From positions 5,924 to 41,944 of the forward strand of contig METE01000002.1 of NCBI GenBank assembly GCA_001771275.1: 36,021 nucleotides of DNA, read 5' to 3'. The DNA comes from a candidate division Kazan bacterium RIFCSPLOWO2_01_FULL_48_13 (GTDB lineage Bacteria > Patescibacteriota > Kazan-3B-28 > UBA10110). Both the position numbers and the translations under genes were made by a program. Positions 31,679 through 36,021 of this stretch are shown here, piece after piece. Under the pieces are notes generated by a model. It had not been told where the DNA came from, ran no database searches, and was given only the letters and a program-made list of their open reading frames with translations. How positions within the stretch are numbered: position 1 is the stretch's first letter; each line of letters starts with the position of its first letter.

Positions 31679-32557
31679 GTGAACACGCCCACGGTAGCCG
31701 CCATAGTTAAACAAGGGGATGCCGCCTATCCCGCCGCCTTAAATGAGATAGCCGATCCACCGGAACAGCTGTATGTCTGGGGCGACATTGCTGCCTTAAG
31801 CGCCGTACCAATGATTGCTATTGTAGGAACGCGTAAGCCCACCGATTATGGAATTAGGGCAGCCGGGCGGCTGTCGACTGATTTATCGGCCGCGGCAACG
31901 ATAGTCTCGGGACTGGCTTATGGTGTGGATACGGTAGCCATTGCTTCTGCCATAGCGGCCGGGGGCAGGGTGGTGGCGGTGATCGGCTCGGGCTTGGATC
32001 GAGATAGTTTTTATCCGTTAGTCAACTACCAACTGGCCGAGCAGATCGTGCAGGGCGGGGGAGCAGTGGTATCTGAATATCCGCCCGGGACGCCGCCACT
32101 AAAATATAATTTTCCTGCCCGGAATCGCATTATCGCCGGCCTAACCTTGGGTACGGTGGTGGTGGAGGGATTGCCGGGGAGTGGGGCTTTGATTACTGCC
32201 GAACACGCGGCAGAGTTTGGCCGCGAAGTTTTTGGCGTGCCGGGCAGTATTTTTGTACCGGAGGCATGGGCGCCCAATCAGCTGATCAAAGATGGCGCTA
32301 CCCCGGTAGTTTCCGCTTCCGATATTTTGGAATCCCTGGGATTGGGTGATCAGCCGCGGCTGCCTAATTCGGAAACAAAAACCGATTCGGTTGAAGATAA
32401 AATTTATCAACTATTAAATCAACAGTCGCTGCCGATTGATGAGATTGCCAAAGAGCTTGCGCTTGACAGTCAGTTGGTCAGCAGTACACTAACCTTGATG
32501 GAAATCAAGGGAACGATAAAATCAACCCCCGCCGGTAAATTTACACGGCTTCGCTAA
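31679..32557 (+). CDS. dprA: DNA-processing protein DprA
   Basis: DprA loads RecA on incoming single-stranded DNA in natural transformation. The 292-residue product has the Rossmann-like core with MIAIVGTRKPTDYG, VSGLAYGVDTVA, VAVIGSGLDRDSFYP, NFPARNRIIAGL and the GSGALITAEHAAEFGREVF segment, and a C-terminal winged-helix domain (EDKIYQLLNQQSLPIDEIA). The N-terminal SAM-like domain of larger DprA proteins is absent. GTG 31679 has GGAGG 9 nt upstream (31665-31669). topA follows after 6 nt, a common order. Its presence with the TrbC-like protein hints at DNA uptake. Confidence 0.96.
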   Translation: MNTPTVAAIVKQGDAAYPAALNEIADPPEQLYVWGDIAALSAVPMIAIVGTRKPTDYGIRAAGRLSTDLSAAATIVSGLAYGVDTVAIASAIAAGGRVVAVIGSGLDRDSFYPLVNYQLAEQIVQGGGAVVSEYPPGTPPLKYNFPARNRIIAGLTLGTVVVEGLPGSGALITAEHAAEFGREVFGVPGSIFVPEAWAPNQLIKDGATPVVSASDILESLGLGDQPRLPNSETKTDSVEDKIYQLLNQQSLPIDEIAKELALDSQLVSSTLTLMEIKGTIKSTPAGKFTRLR

Positions 32558-32563
32558 CTTTTA

Positions 32564-34651
32564 TTGGATTTGAGCAAATCGGCAGGGATATTAGTAGTAG
32601 TGGAGTCGCCGACCAAGGCCAAGACCATTGGCCGGATTTTGGGCACGGGGTATGTGGTCGAGGCGTCGATGGGGCATTTGCGGGATCTGCCCAAATCCAA
32701 GCTGGGCGTCGATACCGAGAATAATTTTGAGCCCGATTATGTTATTCCCACGGTTAGCCGCAAGGTGGTCAGTCGGCTTAAAAAACTCAATGCCGAGGCT
32801 AATAAATTGATCTTAGCTACTGATGAAGACCGGGAAGGAGAAGCGATCGGCTGGCATGTAACGGAGGCGCTGGGGATGGATGGCGATAAAATTGATCGCA
32901 TAGTTTTTCATGAGATCACCGATGAAGCGGTGAAAGAAGCTATCGATCATCCGCGCAAATTAGATATGAACTTAGTGCATGCGCAACAAGCGCGCCGGGT
33001 ATTAGATCGATTAGTAGGCTATAAACTTTCCCCACTGTTGTGGAAAAAAATCTTTCGCGGACTGTCCGCCGGCCGAGTGCAATCGGTAGCCGTGCGGTTG
33101 ATCGTGGAGCGCGAACGCGAACGCCAGGCGTTTGTTCCGGAAGAATACTGGAAGATAAAAGTTGATTACTTGAATGATAGTAAAAATTTTATCGCCGAGC
33201 TGACCGAAGTTAATGGCGCTAAGGCAAATATTACCAACCAAGCAACCGCGGATGCGATAGTTTTAGATATTAAAAAAGATCCTTCCACAATTGCCAATAT
33301 TGAACACGCCGAAAGATCCAAATCTCCCAACGCGCCGTTTACCACCTCTACCTTACAGCAGCAAGCGGGCACCGTTCTGGGCTATAGCGTTAAAAAGACA
33401 ATGATGTTGGCGCAGCAGTTGTACGAAGGGGTGGCCTTAGATGGGGCCGGACAAGTTGGTTTGATCACTTATATGCGTACCGATTCCACTTTTATGGCTG
33501 CCAAAGCGATAGCTGAGATCAGAGATTATGTGAGCAAGAATATTGGCGAGCAGTATGTACCACAGGAGGTTAGAGTTTATAAAACTAAGAGTAAGAGGGC
33601 GCAAGAAGCCCACGAAGCGATCCGGCCAACCTTGGCCGCTCGCTCACCTAAGTCGTTAGAGAGCGTTTTATCACGCGATCACTGGCGGCTGTACAAATTA
33701 ATTTGGGAGCGGGCGCTATCTTCGCAGATGAAAGATGCGATTATCTCCGAACAGAATGTAAAGATCGCTTGTGGCGACAAGATTTTATCGGCGCAGGGCG
33801 TGGGAGTAAAGTTCCCGGGCTTTATCGCCGTTTTGGATAAAAATCCCATCAATGAAGTTCAGTTGCCGCCCCTAAGCGAGGGAGAGGTATTGCAAGTTAA
33901 TAATATCTTGCCGGAGCAGAAATTTACCGAACCGCCCGATCGATTTACCGAGCCCAGCCTGGTTAAGACTCTGGAGAAATTAGGGATCGGCCGACCCAGC
34001 ACCTATGCCCCTACCATCACTACTATTATAAGTCGGGGATATATCAAGAAAGAGAAGCGGACATTAGTCCCGCAAGAGGTGGGATTCTTGGTCAACGATT
34101 TTTTGGTCGAGCATTTTCCGGATATTGTCGATAGCGGTTTTACTGCCGAGATGGAAGACAATTTAGATTTGATTGCTGAGGGTGATAAAAAGTGGAACAT
34201 GGTCATTGCTGATTTCTACGGACCGTTTGCCAAACAATTAGCCGAGAAAGAAGCGACGGTCGAGAAAAAAGATCTGGCTCAGCAGACTGATCAAGAATGC
34301 GATAAGTGCGGCGGCCCGATGGTGATTCGCATGGGCCGGTTTGGTAAGTTTTTGGCCTGCTCTAATTTTCCCAAATGCAAAAATACCAAAAGCTTGGAGC
34401 CAGAGGGCGGGAACCCGGCCCCCAAGATGAACTGCCCTAAATGCGCCGATGGCGCCGTGGTCTCTCGCAGAACCAAGCGGGGCAAAGTGTTTTACGGCTG
34501 CAGCAACTACCCCAAATGTGATTTTGCCAGCTGGGACGAACCGGTGCCAGACAAATGTCCCACCTGTGGCAGTTTGATGGTAATAAAACCGAAGACTAAA
34601 CTGCCCACCTGCACCAACTGTGGGTTCGAAGACAAGGCGATCAAGGAGTAG
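32564..34651 (+). CDS. topA: DNA topoisomerase I
   Basis: This type IA enzyme relaxes negative supercoils. The 695-residue protein has the TOPRIM domain (VVVESPTKAKTI at 12-23, TDEDREGEAIGWH at 86-98), the active-site Tyr in LITYMRTDS (Y303), the PNAPFTTSTLQQ segment and TEPSLVKTLEKLGIGRPSTY. Three C-terminal zinc ribbons follow: CDKCGG/CSNFPKC, CPKCADG/CSNYPKC and CPTCGS/CTNCG. The start is TTG at 32564, 6 nt after dprA, without a clear ribosome site, so coupling to dprA is likely. Confidence 0.97.
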   Translation: MDLSKSAGILVVVESPTKAKTIGRILGTGYVVEASMGHLRDLPKSKLGVDTENNFEPDYVIPTVSRKVVSRLKKLNAEANKLILATDEDREGEAIGWHVTEALGMDGDKIDRIVFHEITDEAVKEAIDHPRKLDMNLVHAQQARRVLDRLVGYKLSPLLWKKIFRGLSAGRVQSVAVRLIVERERERQAFVPEEYWKIKVDYLNDSKNFIAELTEVNGAKANITNQATADAIVLDIKKDPSTIANIEHAERSKSPNAPFTTSTLQQQAGTVLGYSVKKTMMLAQQLYEGVALDGAGQVGLITYMRTDSTFMAAKAIAEIRDYVSKNIGEQYVPQEVRVYKTKSKRAQEAHEAIRPTLAARSPKSLESVLSRDHWRLYKLIWERALSSQMKDAIISEQNVKIACGDKILSAQGVGVKFPGFIAVLDKNPINEVQLPPLSEGEVLQVNNILPEQKFTEPPDRFTEPSLVKTLEKLGIGRPSTYAPTITTIISRGYIKKEKRTLVPQEVGFLVNDFLVEHFPDIVDSGFTAEMEDNLDLIAEGDKKWNMVIADFYGPFAKQLAEKEATVEKKDLAQQTDQECDKCGGPMVIRMGRFGKFLACSNFPKCKNTKSLEPEGGNPAPKMNCPKCADGAVVSRRTKRGKVFYGCSNYPKCDFASWDEPVPDKCPTCGSLMVIKPKTKLPTCTNCGFEDKAIKE

Positions 34652-34654
34652 GGG

Positions 34655-34683
34655 TGGACTCATCGGTCGATTTAAGGTAGAAT
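34655..34683 (+). promoter_or_regulatory. promoter of the TrbC-like gene
   Basis: TGGACT (34655-34660), 17 nt and TAGAAT (34678-34683), 7 nt before ATG 34691. The message would start at or beside the start codon. Confidence 0.6.
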
Positions 34684-34690
34684 ACCGAGT

Positions 34691-35092
34691 ATGAAAAAGT
34701 TTGATCACAAAAAAGCCCGCCGGTGGGTAAAAGCCGCTCAGATACTGTTTGGACTGTTGATAGTTTTGTTTGTGATAGCGGTGATGCTGTATGGAAGCAA
34801 CTCGTCACTGGCTGGTGGCCCGGGGGGAGGTTCCAGCTCATTCACCGGTTTCATTGAGGCGCTGCGGGGGAAGGTTAGCGCCTTAATCGGCACCTTAGCC
34901 GTGGTGATGACTATCTCGGGTGGCGTAGTTTATGCTACTTCGCAGGGGAATCCTAATCAGATGTCGCTGGGCCGCGATCTGATCATCTCGGCAATCAGTG
35001 GATTGGCGTTGTATGCGTTTGCCAGTTTTCTACTGGGCGATATCGGAACAGGCGGCAGCGGTGGATTGATTAAACAATACTTTTCATTCTGA
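34691..35092 (+). CDS. TrbC/VirB2-like small membrane protein
   Basis: The 133-residue product has a basic start (MKKFDHKKARRWVK), a first membrane helix (about 15-36), a Gly/Ser-rich stretch (LAGGPGGGSSS), then two more helices (about 63-82 and 96-114) with TISGGVVYATSQGNPNQ between. This two-helix core with a Gly-rich loop is the pattern of TrbC/VirB2 pilin-like proteins of type IV secretion and of the short proteins common in Patescibacteria, which may take part in DNA uptake or pili. The match is by pattern. The start is set by a -10 box 7 nt upstream. Confidence 0.65.
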   Translation: MKKFDHKKARRWVKAAQILFGLLIVLFVIAVMLYGSNSSLAGGPGGGSSSFTGFIEALRGKVSALIGTLAVVMTISGGVVYATSQGNPNQMSLGRDLIISAISGLALYAFASFLLGDIGTGGSGGLIKQYFSF

Positions 35093-35108
35093 CGGTAACT
35101 GATTTTTA

Positions 35109-36021
35109 ATGTTTGATTTCATTGAGGTTCACGGGGCGCGTGAACATAATCTGAAAGATGTTAATCTCAAGTTGCCTCGTAATCGTTTTGTCGTGATTAC
35201 GGGGCTTTCGGGTTCCGGTAAATCGTCTCTCGCTTTTGATACGATCTACGCCGAAGGCCAGCGCCGTTATGTCGAATCACTCTCCGCTTATGCGCGGCAG
35301 TTTTTGGGAGTAATGGAGAAACCGAATGTGGAGCACATCGATGGATTGTCGCCCGCCATTTCCATCGATCAAAAATCATCTTCGTCCAATCCGCGTTCAA
35401 CCGTGGGCACTATTACCGAGATCTACGATTATCTGCGGCTGTTATACGCCCGGGTGGGTATGCCACACTGTCCCGATTGTGGCGGAGTAGTGGAGCGGCA
35501 ATCGATTGATCAAATCGTCGGGCAGGTGCAGAAACTGCCCTTAGGCAAGTTTGCGGTATTGGCGCCGGTGGTCTCGGATAAAAAAGGCGAGGCCAAGGAT
35601 GTCCTCACCCAGATTAAAAAGGCCGGTTTTTCGCGGGCGCGAATCGACGGGATACTGCGCGATTTAGAAGAAAAGATCGAGCTGCCCAAGACTCGCAAGC
35701 ACACGATCGAGGCGGTGGTGGATCGACTGGAGCTAACGGCAGTGGCCGAATCGGGTGGACGAGGACGCTTAACTGGATCGCTGGAAGCGGCGCTACAGTT
35801 GGGCGATGGCACGGTGATTATTTGGGATATCGATAAAGACAGAGATCATTTCTTTTCCGAAAGTTTGGCTTGTCCCAAATGTGGTATTAGCATCCCCGAA
35901 CTCGAGCCCAGGAGCTTCTCGTTTAATAATCCGCACGGAGCGTGTCCCGCTTGTACCGGTTTGGGTTTTACCTTGGAGATCGATCCCGAGCTGCTAATTC
36001 CCAATAAAAAGCTGACCATTG
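35109..36021 (+). CDS. uvrA: UvrABC system protein A, 5' part (runs off the window)
   Basis: The first 304 codons are present. Seen: [20 protein letters not shown], Walker [10 protein letters not shown] in the first ABC ATPase domain, the UvrA signature segment [34 protein letters not shown], and a zinc motif (CPDCGG, later CPKCGIS and CPACTGLGF). UvrA finds damaged DNA and loads UvrB. About two thirds of the protein lies beyond base 36021. The start at 35109 is 16 nt after the TrbC-like stop, with no terminator between. Confidence 0.97.
   Translation, partial: MFDFIEVHGAREHNLKDVNLKLPRNRFVVITGLSGSGKSSLAFDTIYAEGQRRYVESLSAYARQFLGVMEKPNVEHIDGLSPAISIDQKSSSSNPRSTVGTITEIYDYLRLLYARVGMPHCPDCGGVVERQSIDQIVGQVQKLPLGKFAVLAPVVSDKKGEAKDVLTQIKKAGFSRARIDGILRDLEEKIELPKTRKHTIEAVVDRLELTAVAESGGRGRLTGSLEAALQLGDGTVIIWDIDKDRDHFFSESLACPKCGISIPELEPRSFSFNNPHGACPACTGLGFTLEIDPELLIPNKKLTI

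Overview
The window looks like a chromosomal segment of a Candidate Phyla Radiation (Patescibacteria) bacterium or a close relative. This is an inference from gene content. The clues are compact housekeeping genes with 1-41 nt overlaps, a short IF2, ribosomal proteins with low-complexity tails, a stand-alone PaaX/Cas2-like protein, a TrbC/VirB2-like small membrane protein, and rpsP-khpA-trmD with no rimM between them. TGA ends several genes (for example 4887-4889 and the nusB stop), so the code is 11 and not code 25. No tRNA, rRNA, IS transposase or CRISPR array was seen.

Layout. 34-2081: an NfrB-like membrane glycosyltransferase and a SAM methyltransferase. 2139-4889: a divergent pair, an M49-like zinc peptidase (-) and a histidine phosphatase (+). 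4978-6135: rarA. 6221-9811: a 20-codon leader ORF sitting on a terminator, then a 1115-residue lipoprotein with PEGA-like repeats. 9950-11286: a small membrane protein coupled to murB. 11416-15813: an anchored protein, gyrA and a small membrane protein. 15820-20462: a long stem structure, then rpsA (S1 with a C-terminal HhH), infB, rbfA and a DHH phosphoesterase. 20463-22196: an accessory island of palindromic repeats around a small operon that has a consensus promoter and two copies of an apparent cis-regulatory RNA motif. 23781-22197 (-): rpmF-nusB-rnc. 23921-24823: rpsP-khpA. 24824-26607: an accessory insert with a tandem Gly-Leu-x-x repeat membrane protein and a PaaX/Cas2-like regulator bracketed by two related palindromes. 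26650-30069: trmD (with a GC-rich in-frame insertion), pgeF and uvrB. 31641-30071 (-): a PrcB-like protein and an AI-2E family permease. 31679-36021: dprA, topA, a TrbC-like protein and the 5' part of uvrA.

How the genes fit together. Most of the window is information processing: translation (S1, IF2, RbfA, S16, L32, TrmD, KhpA), RNA processing (RNase III, NusB, DHH nuclease), topology (GyrA, TopA), repair and recombination (RarA, UvrB, UvrA, DprA) and cell wall (MurB, PgeF). The accessory stretches (2.1-4.9, 6.2-9.8, 20.5-22.2 and 24.8-26.6 kb) carry the unusual material.

The best candidates for something new are: (1) the duplicated leader motif at 21033-21103 and 21582-21656, whose helices keep pairing while their sequence and length change; (2) the palindrome-bracketed PaaX/Cas2-like gene in the usual rimM position; (3) the palindromic insertion inside trmD; and (4) several genes whose -10 box lies 6-9 nt from the start codon, which implies leaderless mRNAs. 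All promoter, terminator and RNA-structure calls are by eye.
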